Assembly: GCF_002077695.1 (NCBI RefSeq)
Contig: NZ_MWUE01000033.1
Span: 186,001-250,000, forward strand
From: Pantoea latae
GTDB lineage: Bacteria; Pseudomonadota; Gammaproteobacteria; Enterobacterales; Enterobacteriaceae
Length of the DNA stretch: 64,000 nucleotides
Reading direction: 5' to 3'
In this document: one piece after another, positions 7,627 to 16,320 of the stretch
How positions within the stretch are numbered: position 1 is the first letter of the stretch
How the letters are laid out: every line of letters starts with the position of its first letter
Program-made: the position numbers and the translations under genes
The notes under the pieces: generated by a model
Seen by the model: only the letters and a program-made list of their open reading frames with translations
What the model was told of the DNA's origin: nothing
Databases searched by the model: none

Positions 7627-9606
7627 ATGAAAACCTTCCAGAACGCGCGTTCTTTTGCGGCCTTTACTGCTCTCGGCGCTTTACTGACGCCGCTACCGTC
7701 GCTGGCGTGGGACAGCCTCACCGTGTTCGGCGACAGCCTGAGCGACAGCGGAAATATAGGACGCTATACCTGGGATGGCGGTCGTCATCCTCTTTATGAT
7801 GAAATCCTCGCCGCACAGCTGGGGCAGGATTTAGAGCGATCGTCGCTGGGCGGCAGCAACTACGCGCAGGGCGGCGCGGTCTCCCGGCCGCGTCTCGATC
7901 CTGACCTCAATACCCAGGATCAGCTTGCCGCCTATCTGCGCTCGACCGGCGGACGGGCCGACAGCGACGGGCTCTATATCCACTGGGTCGGAGCGAACGA
8001 CGTTGCGGTTGCCGTGACGAATCCGCTGACGGCGGTCGATACCCTCAATACCAGCGCGGCGGCGGCAACGGATCAGGTAAAAACGCTGCTGGATGCTGGC
8101 GCGGGCGCGGTTATCGTACCGACCACGCCGCAGCTGGGCGAAACGCCCTATATGATCTTAACCGTTCTGCGGGCGCTGGGTCCCGCCTCTGACGCCGCGA
8201 TGGCCGCCGCCTTTCAGTCGCTTGACGGCGCCGCGACGCCCGACGCCGCGTCACGCCAGCAGGCGGTGCAGAACGCCTTTGTGCAGGCGGCGGCGCAGGT
8301 TTCCACCGTGCCTGCGGTGCGCGATGCGCTGGCGGCGCAGCTCTATCGCGCCTGGCAGGCGCTCAGCACCCAGGTTTCCGCCTTGACCGCAGGCTACAAT
8401 CAGCAGGAAGAGAACGGACTGGCGGCGCTGAAAGGCAATATCGTTCGCGTCGATATCGCCGGTTTGTTTAACGAGGTGATCGTCGATCCAGCGCGCTATG
8501 GGCTGACCAATACTATCGGCATGGCCTGTCCGGTCGGCACCTCAGCGGACGCGTGCGCCTCTACCACGGCGGGCTTTTCCAGCGAGCAAAGCTATCTGTT
8601 CGCCGATCGTCTGCACCCGAGCCCTGCCGTGCACGCCATGATGGCGGACTATATCCAGTCGATTCTCGATGCGCCCCTGCAGGTTGCCGCGCTATCGCAG
8701 GCGCCGCTCAGCATGGCGCGCGATATGCAGAACACGCTGGATGGACATCTGCAGCAGCAGCGACATCAGGAAGGGCGTGCCGGTCAGCTGTCGGTATTTG
8801 GCGGCTATGCCGGACAGCATGTGGACGCCAAAGGCGATGCGTTCTACAACGGCGACGCCACCACGGAGAGCTTTACCCTGGGGCTGGGCTACCAGCTGAC
8901 CGACAGCTGGCAAACCGGCCTGCTTTTCTCCACCACCAACCAGCGGCAGGCGCCTTCATCGCGCTACGACTATCGTCTGCGCGGCAATATGGTGGCGGCC
9001 TACAGCCAGCTCGAGCTGGGCGAACACGCCTGGATCAACGCCGATCTTCACTACGCCGATCTCGATTTCGACGCTATTCAGCGTGAGATAAAAATCGGTC
9101 CCGCAACCCGTACCGAACAGGGCAACAGCGGCGGCAAGCTGCTTGGCCTGCGCGTGCAGACCGGCTGGGATCTGCCGCTGGGCGAGCATCTCACTACCGG
9201 ACCGGTCGCCAGCTATGCGCTCGACTATGGTCGGGTCGGCGGCTACCGCGAGCAGGGCAACAGCAGCACCTCGATGCGCTATGGCGATCAAACGCAACAC
9301 TCGCAAATCGGCGCCATCGGCTGGCGCATTGACGCCCATCAGTGGCCGGTCAACCCCTGGGCGCAGGTGAGCTACAACCATCAGTTCGGCGACACCGATT
9401 CCACCGTGACCGCCGGGCTGAAATCGACGCAAACCGCCTTTAGCCGCACCACGAGTGCGCGTGACAGTAACTGGCTGGAGGCTGCCGTTGGCGCTAACGT
9501 GCCGCTGGGCGAAAGGGTGAATGCCTTTGCCGGCGTCTCCGCCGTGGGCGGTGACCGCGAGGCCAGGCAGCTAAGCTGGAATGTAGGGGTTAATGCGAGG
9601 TTTTAG
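7627..9606 (+). CDS. GDSL-type esterase autotransporter (EstA/ApeE-like)
   Basis: About 659 residues. Residues 1-27 form a signal peptide ending PLPSLA. The passenger is a GDSL (SGNH) hydrolase: block I FGDSLSDSGN (34-43, nucleophile Ser), an Asn in SNYAQGG, block III GANDV, and block V DRLHPSPAVH with the Asp/His of the triad. The last ~270 residues are an autotransporter beta-barrel of alternating aromatic strands ending in ...NVGVNARF. ATGs lie at 7624 and 7627; GGAG spacing favours 7627. The product is expected to be anchored in the outer membrane with the esterase outside, like Salmonella ApeE or Pseudomonas EstA. Confidence 0.93.
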   Translation: MKTFQNARSFAAFTALGALLTPLPSLAWDSLTVFGDSLSDSGNIGRYTWDGGRHPLYDEILAAQLGQDLERSSLGGSNYAQGGAVSRPRLDPDLNTQDQLAAYLRSTGGRADSDGLYIHWVGANDVAVAVTNPLTAVDTLNTSAAAATDQVKTLLDAGAGAVIVPTTPQLGETPYMILTVLRALGPASDAAMAAAFQSLDGAATPDAASRQQAVQNAFVQAAAQVSTVPAVRDALAAQLYRAWQALSTQVSALTAGYNQQEENGLAALKGNIVRVDIAGLFNEVIVDPARYGLTNTIGMACPVGTSADACASTTAGFSSEQSYLFADRLHPSPAVHAMMADYIQSILDAPLQVAALSQAPLSMARDMQNTLDGHLQQQRHQEGRAGQLSVFGGYAGQHVDAKGDAFYNGDATTESFTLGLGYQLTDSWQTGLLFSTTNQRQAPSSRYDYRLRGNMVAAYSQLELGEHAWINADLHYADLDFDAIQREIKIGPATRTEQGNSGGKLLGLRVQTGWDLPLGEHLTTGPVASYALDYGRVGGYREQGNSSTSMRYGDQTQHSQIGAIGWRIDAHQWPVNPWAQVSYNHQFGDTDSTVTAGLKSTQTAFSRTTSARDSNWLEAAVGANVPLGERVNAFAGVSAVGGDREARQLSWNVGVNARF

Positions 9607-9619
9607 CAGCTGAGAAAAG

Positions 9620-9652
9620 AAAAAAACAGCGCCGTGCAAAGAGACGGCGCTG
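9620..9652 (-). terminator. Rho-independent terminator for yciG
   Basis: CAGCGCCGT (9627-9635) and ACGGCGCTG (9644-9652) form a perfect nine-pair stem with an eight-base loop. Read on the minus strand it is followed by a run of T (AAAAAA at 9621-9626 on the plus strand), so it terminates transcription coming from yciG. It may also limit read-through from the autotransporter. Confidence 0.75.
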
Positions 9653-9715
9653 CTATTGGCGGCTGGCTTATCCTGATGCGATGTCTGGCAGCCGCCTGGC
9701 GATCCAGCAGGCGGG

Positions 9716-9883
9716 CTAAGAGCCGCGACGGCTGTTCTGGCCGCCTTTTTTACCCGCTTCGGACGCTTTTTCACGATCGTTTTTGAAATTGCCGCCGCTG
9801 TGCTGTCCGCCTTTGCGGCCTGCTTCTGCCGCTCTTTCACGATTTTCAGCAAAGTTACCCGATCCGCCTCGATGTTGAGCCAT
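9716..9883 (-). CDS. yciG: YciG, stress-induced KGG-motif protein
   Basis: A 55-residue protein with two KGG repeats, AAEAGRKGGQHSGGNF and ASEAGKKGGQNS, after MAQHRGGSGNFAEN. It matches E. coli YciG from memory. The KGG family consists of small, very hydrophilic proteins induced by RpoS or acid stress; the biochemical role is unclear. AGAGGAA precedes the ATG. It is the last gene of a minus-strand block with the SDR, GH15 and VOC genes, though a 111-bp gap after the VOC gene allows its own promoter. Confidence 0.88.
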   Translation of the reverse strand: MAQHRGGSGNFAENRERAAEAGRKGGQHSGGNFKNDREKASEAGKKGGQNSRRGS

Positions 9884-9994
9884 TATGGTTCCTCTTCATC
9901 AGTTGAAAACAACACAGCAGAAAAAGAAAGCTGTGCGCGTCTTACCTTTTAAAGACTAGAAGCCCTGGCCTGTTGCGCAAGCGGGGCGACGCGA

Positions 9995-10522
9995 TTATTC
10001 CGCGGGCAGCCAGCGCGGCGCGGAGGCCTCGCTGTCATACTGCAGCGCAGAGGGCAGGGTAATCAGCTCGATCAGCACGCCAAACGGCGTCAGGCAGAAC
10101 CAGGTCTGATTGCCGGCGCCCGCTTCCTGCGCGAAGCAGTCATTAGGACCGTCATAGAAGCGGGCACCGTGCGCCTTTAGCTTCTCCGCCGTTGCCTGAA
10201 TGTCGTCTACGTAAAGCGAAAAGTGATTAACGCCGGGCTGGCCGATGTTCGCCAGATCGTCGGCGATGCCGGGATCGAGCTGAAACAGCTCGACGTTGCA
10301 GCCGTTGCCGAGGCGCAGCATCGACAGGCCAACCACGCTCAGCTGCGGCGGAAAGCCATTCACCGGGCGCATACTCTCGCCGCCGATGCGCTGCTCGCTA
10401 TCCTGCCAGGGCACAATGCGATACAGCACCGACGCATCGAGCGCCTTAATAAAAAAGGTTTCCGCCTGCTCAATATTGCTGACGGTAATACCGATATGCT
10501 CAATACCTCTGATCGCCATCAT
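9995..10522 (-). CDS. VOC (glyoxalase/dioxygenase superfamily) protein
   Basis: About 175 residues with two beta-alpha-beta-beta-beta modules: GIEHIGITVSNIEQAETFFIK supplies the first metal-site His, VNHFSLYVDDIQATAEKL starts the second module and TPFGVLIELI carries the late Glu. Adjacent ATGs at 10522 and 10519 share AGGAGA. The GH15 stop overlaps the 10522 ATG (ATGA), so the two genes are translationally coupled. The function within the superfamily (lyase, dioxygenase or binding protein) cannot be told. Confidence 0.82.
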   Translation of the reverse strand: MMAIRGIEHIGITVSNIEQAETFFIKALDASVLYRIVPWQDSEQRIGGESMRPVNGFPPQLSVVGLSMLRLGNGCNVELFQLDPGIADDLANIGQPGVNHFSLYVDDIQATAEKLKAHGARFYDGPNDCFAQEAGAGNQTWFCLTPFGVLIELITLPSALQYDSEASAPRWLPAE

Positions 10523-12360
10523 GCTTCTCCTTTGGTTTTCTGATTGTGTTGATGACAGGTCATCGCCTGGGCGGCGCAGATCAAAGCCAGGTGGCTTAGA
10601 CCCTGCGGCAGGTTGCCGCGCCACTCGCTGGTGCGGACGTCAAACATCTCATTGAAAATCTCAACGTTGCCCTGGTCGCACAGCGTTTCCAGAATCTCTT
10701 CCATGCAGGCCCGCGCTTTGTCGATATCGCCCATGGAGGCCCAGGCTTCTACCAGCCAGAACGAACAGGCGATAAAGGTGCTCTCTTCCTGCTCGACGCC
10801 GCTGTAGCGATAGAGCATTGCGCGCCCGTGTCCCAGCTCGCGCTGGATCGCCTCGTAGGTCAGGCGCATGCGCGCCGGGTTCACCGCATTGCCGTAGTGG
10901 TGCACCAGCGCCAGCGAGGCGTCGAGCCGATCGTCGCTGCCAACATAGAAAAGATAGGCCTGCTTGCTCTCCGACCAGCAGTGCTGTTCGACCCACTCGC
11001 TGATGCGGTCGCGCTCTCGCTCCCAGCGATCCATCCAGGTGGGCTCAATATGACGCGCTTTTGCCATCGCGACCGCGCGATCCAGCGCCAGCCAGCAGGC
11101 CATTTTCGAGTGGGTATAGTGCTGCTCGTCGGGCAGCTCCCAGATGCCGGAATCTTTCAGCCGCCAGCGATCGGCGCAGTGGTTCGCCAGCTGTCCCAGC
11201 AGGCGCGAGGTGCCGAGATCCAGCACGTGGCCCGCCTCAATAAACAGCTGCGCGGTGGCGAGCATATCGCCATACATGCTGAGCTGGCGCTGATCGCGCG
11301 CGTTATTACCCACGCGCACCGGCTGCGAATCCTTATAGCCGCGCAGCGACGGATAGCGCTCCGGCGGCACGATGTCGCCTTCCAGGGTATAGCAGGTGCG
11401 CAGCTCGACGCCGTGGCGCAAGATGGTTTGCGACAGCCAGGAAAATGCCGCTTTGCAATCTTCCAGCGCGCCGAGATAGACGAAAGACTTGATGATCAGA
11501 CAGGCGTCGCGCACCCATGCGTAGCGGTAGTCATAATTTTTTTCGCCGCCAATGCCTTCCGGCAGCGAGGTGGTGGCCGCCGCGGCCAGCGCACCGGTCG
11601 GGGAGTACCAGAGAAACTTCAGCGACAGGGCCGATCGTTTAACGTGGACTTTGTATTCGCCTTCGTAGCTCAGGCTGTTGCACCAGTCTTGCCAGGCGAC
11701 ATGACTGGTTTCGATACGAGTGTCGATCGCGTCCAGATCCGGCACCGCCAGCGGCTCGCGCTGGGTGATCAGCAGCGCCACCAGCGAACGGGAGTCCTGT
11801 TGGGTGGTGACTTCAGCGATCACCTCTTCATCATCCATATGGGTAATTTTCACGTCGTCGCTGGTGCGCAGCATCGCCATAATATCGCCGATATGAAAGA
11901 CGTTGCCCTGTGTGGTGTTGCCCATCCAGGGTGAACGCGTTTCCGCCACGGTGCCGAAGCGCAGATGCAGTTTCAGCGTCATGCTGCCGCGTACGCCTTC
12001 GACGCGACGCGCCAGTTCGCTCCAGGGCAGACGTCCCGCCAGCGTGCTGTTCAGGGACTCCGTCAGGCGCACTTCCCCGTCTTCGGTGGTGAAGCAGGTT
12101 TCCAGCACGTTGCTCTCTTCGCGATAGCGTCGCTGCATGCGATAGGGCTGAACCGGCGTCAGCGCGAAAAAGCCGCCGATACCGGGATCGAGCAGACGAT
12201 CGAACAGCGGCGGGGAGTCGAGATTGGGCGCGCACCACCAGTCGATGGCGCCGTCGGGGGCAATCAACGCCACGGAGCGTCCTTCGCCAATCGCTGCGTA
12301 GTCGCCGAGGCCAGCAAAACCCTCCTCGCGCACAGGCGAGGCGTAATCACCGTTTTTCAT
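10519..12360 (-). CDS. Glycoside hydrolase family 15 protein (trehalase/glucoamylase type)
   Basis: A 613-residue protein with an N-terminal beta-sandwich domain and a C-terminal (alpha/alpha)6 barrel. GH15 landmarks are YRYAWVRDACLI, the general-acid region GIWELPDEQHYTHSK with its following ALDRA segment, and EESTFIACSFWLVEAWA with the likely catalytic base Glu. Similar bacterial proteins include trehalases of the mycobacterial type. No signal peptide, so it is cytosolic. An ATG at 12369 is possible, but AAGGA spacing favours 12360. The context (SDR, VOC, YciG) suggests trehalose turnover under stress; this is inference. Confidence 0.88.
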   Translation of the reverse strand: MKNGDYASPVREEGFAGLGDYAAIGEGRSVALIAPDGAIDWWCAPNLDSPPLFDRLLDPGIGGFFALTPVQPYRMQRRYREESNVLETCFTTEDGEVRLTESLNSTLAGRLPWSELARRVEGVRGSMTLKLHLRFGTVAETRSPWMGNTTQGNVFHIGDIMAMLRTSDDVKITHMDDEEVIAEVTTQQDSRSLVALLITQREPLAVPDLDAIDTRIETSHVAWQDWCNSLSYEGEYKVHVKRSALSLKFLWYSPTGALAAAATTSLPEGIGGEKNYDYRYAWVRDACLIIKSFVYLGALEDCKAAFSWLSQTILRHGVELRTCYTLEGDIVPPERYPSLRGYKDSQPVRVGNNARDQRQLSMYGDMLATAQLFIEAGHVLDLGTSRLLGQLANHCADRWRLKDSGIWELPDEQHYTHSKMACWLALDRAVAMAKARHIEPTWMDRWERERDRISEWVEQHCWSESKQAYLFYVGSDDRLDASLALVHHYGNAVNPARMRLTYEAIQRELGHGRAMLYRYSGVEQEESTFIACSFWLVEAWASMGDIDKARACMEEILETLCDQGNVEIFNEMFDVRTSEWRGNLPQGLSHLALICAAQAMTCHQHNQKTKGEA

Positions 12361-12445
12361 CAGAAGCATCCTTGTCTGAAACGCATTATCTACAGACGAA
12401 AAAACTGGCCGCACAGGGCGGCCAGTTGTGGGGGAGAGCAGGGCG

Positions 12446-13339
12446 TTACAGCGTGCCGGTGCCGCCGTCGGAGCACCACACCTGACCAGAGGTGTAGCTG
12501 CTTTCGACCGAGGCGAGGGTCACGTAGAGCGGCGCGATTTCCACCGGCTGGCCAGGACGGCCCAGCGGCGCGCTGGCGCCGAACTCTTTCACTTTTTCCT
12601 GCGGCTGACCACCGCACACCTGCAGCGGCGTCCAGTATGGGCCCGGTGCAACGGCGTTTACGCGGATACCTTCTTCGCCCAGCTGCTGCGCCAGCGCCTT
12701 GGTAAAGGCGACGATGGCTGCTTTGGTCTGCGCGTAGTCGAGCAGAATTTCGCTCGGCTTATAGGCCTGCACCGACGAAGTGTTAATAATGGAGGCGCCG
12801 CGCGGCAGATAATCTACCGCCGCTTTGGTGATCCAGAACATGGCGTAGACGTTGGTTTTAAACGTCGCGTCAAAATCTTCGGTCGAGAGGGTACGGATCG
12901 ATTCGTTGAACTGCTGGCGACCGGCATTGTTCACCAGAATATCCAGTCCGCCCAGCTTCTCAACCGCCTGTTTTACCAGCGACTGGCAAAACGCTTCATC
13001 GCGAATATCACCTGGGATCGCGACCGCTTTACGGCCTTCCGCTTCGATCAGCTGGATCACTTCGGCCGCGTCCGACTCTTCCTCTGGCAGATAGTTAATC
13101 GCTACGTCGGCGCCTTCACGAGCGTAGGCGATGGCCACGGCACGACCAATGCCGGAATCGCCACCGGTGATCAGCGCTTTACGACCGGTCAGACGGCCGG
13201 TGCCGCGATAGGACGTTTCCCCGTGATCCGGAACCGGATCCATTTTACTGGCAAGACCGGGAACAGGTTGTTTCTGCTCCGGGAATGACGGTTTCGGATA
13301 TTCAGCCGGGACGAGTGTTTTGTCGTTTTGATTAGTCAT
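12446..13339 (-). CDS. SDR-family oxidoreductase (YghA/YdaD-like, general stress type)
   Basis: A 297-residue SDR with a long N-terminal extension (PAEYPKPSFPEQKQPVPG) typical of the YghA group. The cofactor loop is ALITGGDSGIGRAVA, the catalytic core NNAG, then SSVQAY, YAQTKAA with Tyr/Lys, and VNAVAPGPYWTPL. AGGAG lies six bases before the ATG at 13339; an upstream ATG at 13387 has no ribosome site. It is first of a same-strand block with GH15, VOC and yciG. The family is linked to general stress; the substrate is unknown. Confidence 0.9.
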   Translation of the reverse strand: MTNQNDKTLVPAEYPKPSFPEQKQPVPGLASKMDPVPDHGETSYRGTGRLTGRKALITGGDSGIGRAVAIAYAREGADVAINYLPEEESDAAEVIQLIEAEGRKAVAIPGDIRDEAFCQSLVKQAVEKLGGLDILVNNAGRQQFNESIRTLSTEDFDATFKTNVYAMFWITKAAVDYLPRGASIINTSSVQAYKPSEILLDYAQTKAAIVAFTKALAQQLGEEGIRVNAVAPGPYWTPLQVCGGQPQEKVKEFGASAPLGRPGQPVEIAPLYVTLASVESSYTSGQVWCSDGGTGTL

Positions 13340-13387
13340 GCTTAGCTCCTTGCACATCGTTTTCGGATAACAATAAGCCTGGCACAT

Positions 13388-13940
13388 ATGTGAAGTTTGT
13401 CACATTCGATTTAGCCAGACGGTAATTAAACTCACCTGTTTAGGGGACAGCATTAATAATAAGTCGCCTTTCTGAAAGGGATGGCGCCAGCGGGCGTTAT
13501 TTTTATCAGCGCGGTTTAAGTGATGGTTTACTAAGCGATTTATGTGGCCGGTTATCACTTAAGCTTTACCCTGGCAAGGTGAATAGGGGATTAAGCGAAA
13601 CCATGTTATTACAGTGGCTTATTGATTTTATCCTGTGCGAAGGTAATACCAGAATATCAATAAGCGCTGGGTCTTTTTTTGTCAGACGCCCGCCGGGGGT
13701 GAAAGAAAATAAAGGCAAAGCCCGGCGGATAAATAACCGCGTCATGGCAGTAAGCCAACCCGCAAATAAATGCCGCCGACCGCGCGACGGGCAAAATGTA
13801 ACAAAAGATGGTGCATTCATGCTGCGCGTCCGCCTCAGAATGGCAGAAAACGCCGTCTGGCCCGGGCTTTACCGCCACCTGTCAGGCGCAGCTGCGTTAC
13901 CCTGAACCTCTGCTGACAATGGCGAAAAGAGGAGCGCGAC
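13388..13940. other. Non-coding gap with a spaced inverted repeat
   Basis: No credible gene is seen here. TTAAGTGAT (13516-13524) and ATCACTTAA (13554-13562) are perfect inverted nine-mers 29 bp apart. A second GC-rich pair (GCCGGG near 13692 and CCCGGC near 13721) could also fold. The stretch should contain the promoters of the SDR block and of the EamA gene. Confidence 0.4.
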
Positions 13941-14891
13941 GTGAGCGCGTCGACAGGAATTTCATTAAAAGTGATGGCGACGCTCAGCTCTACGCTGATG
14001 CTCGCCTGCGTAAAGGGTCTGGACGGCGCGCTGCCGGTTGGTGAGGTGATTTTCTTTCGTTCGCTGGTGGGCGTAATGCCGCTGCTGATATGGCTGAAAT
14101 GCCAGGGCGGCATCGCGCAGGGGATCAAAACGCGCAACGTCAAGGGCCATATCGGCCGCGGGCTGGCGGGTACCTGCAGCATGTACCTCAGCTATCTGTC
14201 GCTGATGTACATCAGCCTCACCGACGCCACCGCCATCAACTACGCTGCGCCGCTGTTTACCGTGCTGCTGGCGGCTGTGGTGCTGCGCGAAAAGGTGCGT
14301 CTTAACCGCTGGCTATCGGTGATGGCGGGCTTTGCGGGCATCATGGTAATGCTCTCCGGCCACCTGTCGCTGAGCGGGCCGCCCAGGCTAACGGTGGCGA
14401 GCCTGGCTTCGTCGGTTGGCGTCCTGCTGGCGCTGCTCTCCGCGCTCTGCACCGCGGGCGCGCTGATCCAGATCCGCTATCTCAGCGGCAAAGAGAAACC
14501 TGGCGCTATCGCCTTCTGGTTTACCGCGATGACAGGCGCCACGTCGCTGCTGACGCTGCCGTTCGGCTGGCGTCTGCCGCAGGGCGAACAGCTGCTGCTG
14601 CTGCTGGGCTGCGGCCTGTTCGGCGGGCTGACGCAAATTTTACTGACGCTCAGCATGCGCTACGCCGACGCGTCGCTGCTGGCGCCTTTCGATTACAGCT
14701 CGCTACTCTGGTCAGTGATCATCGGTGTGATCTTTCTCGGCACGTTTCCCGAAAAAGTCACCCTGATCGGCGCCAGTCTGGTGGCGTTCGCCGGTATTTA
14801 CTCGGTGTTAAGCGAGCGGCGGCAGCGACGTCAGGCCGCTTCGGTGGCGTTGACCACCGGTAACGCCACCGCTGATTTAACGCCTGATTAA
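13941..14891 (+). CDS. EamA/DMT-family transporter
   Basis: A 316-residue membrane protein with ten hydrophobic helices in two EamA repeats; the first ends near LSGHLSL, the second starts at VASLASSVGVLLAL. The start is GTG at 13941 with GAGGAG six bases upstream. Members export amino acids, purines or other metabolites. It ends 45 bp before the TPP riboswitch and is transcribed towards it, but the riboswitch controls the next operon. A link to thiamine is not shown. Confidence 0.85.
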   Translation: MSASTGISLKVMATLSSTLMLACVKGLDGALPVGEVIFFRSLVGVMPLLIWLKCQGGIAQGIKTRNVKGHIGRGLAGTCSMYLSYLSLMYISLTDATAINYAAPLFTVLLAAVVLREKVRLNRWLSVMAGFAGIMVMLSGHLSLSGPPRLTVASLASSVGVLLALLSALCTAGALIQIRYLSGKEKPGAIAFWFTAMTGATSLLTLPFGWRLPQGEQLLLLLGCGLFGGLTQILLTLSMRYADASLLAPFDYSSLLWSVIIGVIFLGTFPEKVTLIGASLVAFAGIYSVLSERRQRRQAASVALTTGNATADLTPD

Positions 14892-14935
14892 CACGTCGCA
14901 CTTGACGCCGACCAGGCAGTTGCCCTACAACTAAT

Positions 14936-15040
14936 GGCCGTCAGGGGAGTCTCGCCAGAGAGACTGAGAGGCTAATAGCGCAGCGCGCGGTTTAGCGACC
15001 CTTTGAACCTGACCCAGTTGATACTGGCGTAGGAAGACTC
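14936..15040 (+). promoter_or_regulatory. TPP (THI-box) riboswitch
   Basis: Canonical aptamer elements appear in order: ACTGAGAG (14963-14970), CTTTGAACCTGA (15001-15012) and CTGGCGTAGGAAG (15024-15036). Flanking GTC and GAC can close P1. The 150-base leader to thiO holds TCTCA/TGAGA around a T-rich loop (15044-15070) and a nested CACG-CCTC...GAGG...CGTG hairpin (15122-15150) as candidate expression platforms. TPP binding would switch off the thiO operon. Confidence 0.92.
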
Positions 15041-15194
15041 GTATCTCATGGTTTTTTGCCCCCTTTGAGATGCCTGCCGCGCGAGCCGATCCCTCTGCTC
15101 ACGCTTTTTCCCTTCATGTATCACGGGTCCTCAACGTCGAGGCCAGCGTGAATCATTATCTTTTTCCTACAGCTTTGCTTATCAGGTGCGCGTC

Positions 15195-16130
15195 ATGAGC
15201 CGCTGGTCGGTGCTTGGCGGCGGTGTCGCCGGGCTATGCGTCGCCACGCTGCTCACTGAGCAGGGCGAAACGCCAGAGGTGATCCTCAGCGACGAGACGC
15301 CTGCGTCACACTGGGCGGGCGGCATGCTCGCGCCGTTCTGCGAAGGCGAAAGCGCCCCTGAACAGGTGGTCGAACTGGGACAGCGCGCCGCAGAGTGGTG
15401 GTCGCAACGGGTCGACGGCGTGGCGCAGCAGGGCACGCTGGTGGTCGCTGCGCCGCGCGACGGCGCAGAGCTGACGCGCTTCGCCCGCATGACGCGCGAA
15501 CATCAGTGGCGCGATCCCGCGCTGCTGGAGCCGGAGCTGGCCGGCCGCTTTGCGCGCGGCCTGTTTTTCCCCGGCGAGGCGCACCTCAACCCGCGCGACG
15601 CGCTGCAGCAGCTGCGCGCCACCCTTGAAGCGCGCGGCGTGCCGTTTCACACCGGCAAACCGCGCGGCACCCTGATCGACTGTCGCGCCATTCATGCCGC
15701 CGCGCGCCAGCCGGATCTGCGCGCGGTGCGCGGCGAAATGCTGATCCTGCAGTGCGACGAACTCCACTTCTCCCGCCCGATTCGCCTGCTGCATCCGCGC
15801 TTTCCCTGCTATCTGGTGCCGCGTGCGGACGGACATTTTATGCTTGGCGCCACTATGGTGGAGAGCGACGACGCCAGTGCGATCAGCGCCCGCGCCATGA
15901 TGGAGCTGCTCAGCGCCGCCTGGACCATCCATCCGGCGCTGGCCGAGGCGCGCATTGTGGAGAGCGGCACCGGCCGGCGTCCCGCCTACTCGCATAACGT
16001 GCCTGAAGTGCGCTATCGCGATGGCGTCTTCTCTCTGAACGGCATGTATCGTCACGGTTTTTTACTCGCGCCTGCGATGGCGCAGCAGCTTATGCAACGG
16101 CTCAGTCAGGAGGTAACGCATGCAAATTGA
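15195..16130 (+). CDS. thiO: Glycine oxidase ThiO
   Basis: A 311-residue FAD oxidase of the DAO family with the dinucleotide loop VLGGGVAGLCVA at the N-terminus and the C-terminal flavin contact SGTGRRPAYSHN. ThiO oxidises glycine to the imine (dehydroglycine) that ThiG uses to build the thiazole, replacing the radical enzyme ThiH of E. coli. The ATG at 15195 has AGGTG six bases upstream; an in-frame GTG at 15186 is less likely. It is first in the riboswitch-controlled operon, and its end overlaps thiS by 11 bases. Confidence 0.92.
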   Translation: MSRWSVLGGGVAGLCVATLLTEQGETPEVILSDETPASHWAGGMLAPFCEGESAPEQVVELGQRAAEWWSQRVDGVAQQGTLVVAAPRDGAELTRFARMTREHQWRDPALLEPELAGRFARGLFFPGEAHLNPRDALQQLRATLEARGVPFHTGKPRGTLIDCRAIHAAARQPDLRAVRGEMLILQCDELHFSRPIRLLHPRFPCYLVPRADGHFMLGATMVESDDASAISARAMMELLSAAWTIHPALAEARIVESGTGRRPAYSHNVPEVRYRDGVFSLNGMYRHGFLLAPAMAQQLMQRLSQEVTHAN

Positions 16131-16317
16131 ACTCAACGGCCAGCTCGTGGAGACCGAGGCGGCGAACGTAGCGGCGCTGCTGCAGGAGCGGCAGATCGAC
16201 GCCGCCTGCGTCGCCAGCGCCTTCAACGGCCAGTTTTTACCGCGCTCGCGCTATGAGAGCCAGCCGCTGGAAGCGGGCTGTCGGCTGGAAGTGCTGTCGC
16301 CGATGCAGGGAGGCTGA
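16120..16317 (+). CDS. thiS: Sulfur carrier protein ThiS
   Basis: A 65-residue ubiquitin-fold carrier beginning MQIELNGQLVETEA and ending in the obligatory diglycine (SPMQGG). ThiF adenylates the terminal glycine, which is then thiocarboxylated and donates sulfur to ThiG. The ATG lies inside the end of thiO and the stop is three bases before thiG, so expression is tightly coupled. Confidence 0.95.
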   Translation: MQIELNGQLVETEAANVAALLQERQIDAACVASAFNGQFLPRSRYESQPLEAGCRLEVLSPMQGG

Positions 16318-16320
16318 ACC

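Noticed and set aside
10828..11934. 368-codon plus-strand frame
   Set aside because: Antisense shadow of the GH15 gene in GC-rich DNA; no ribosome site or recognisable domain.
13579..13905. 108-codon frame before the EamA gene
   Set aside because: No family likeness, no ribosome site, and overlapping frames on the other strand are equally long.
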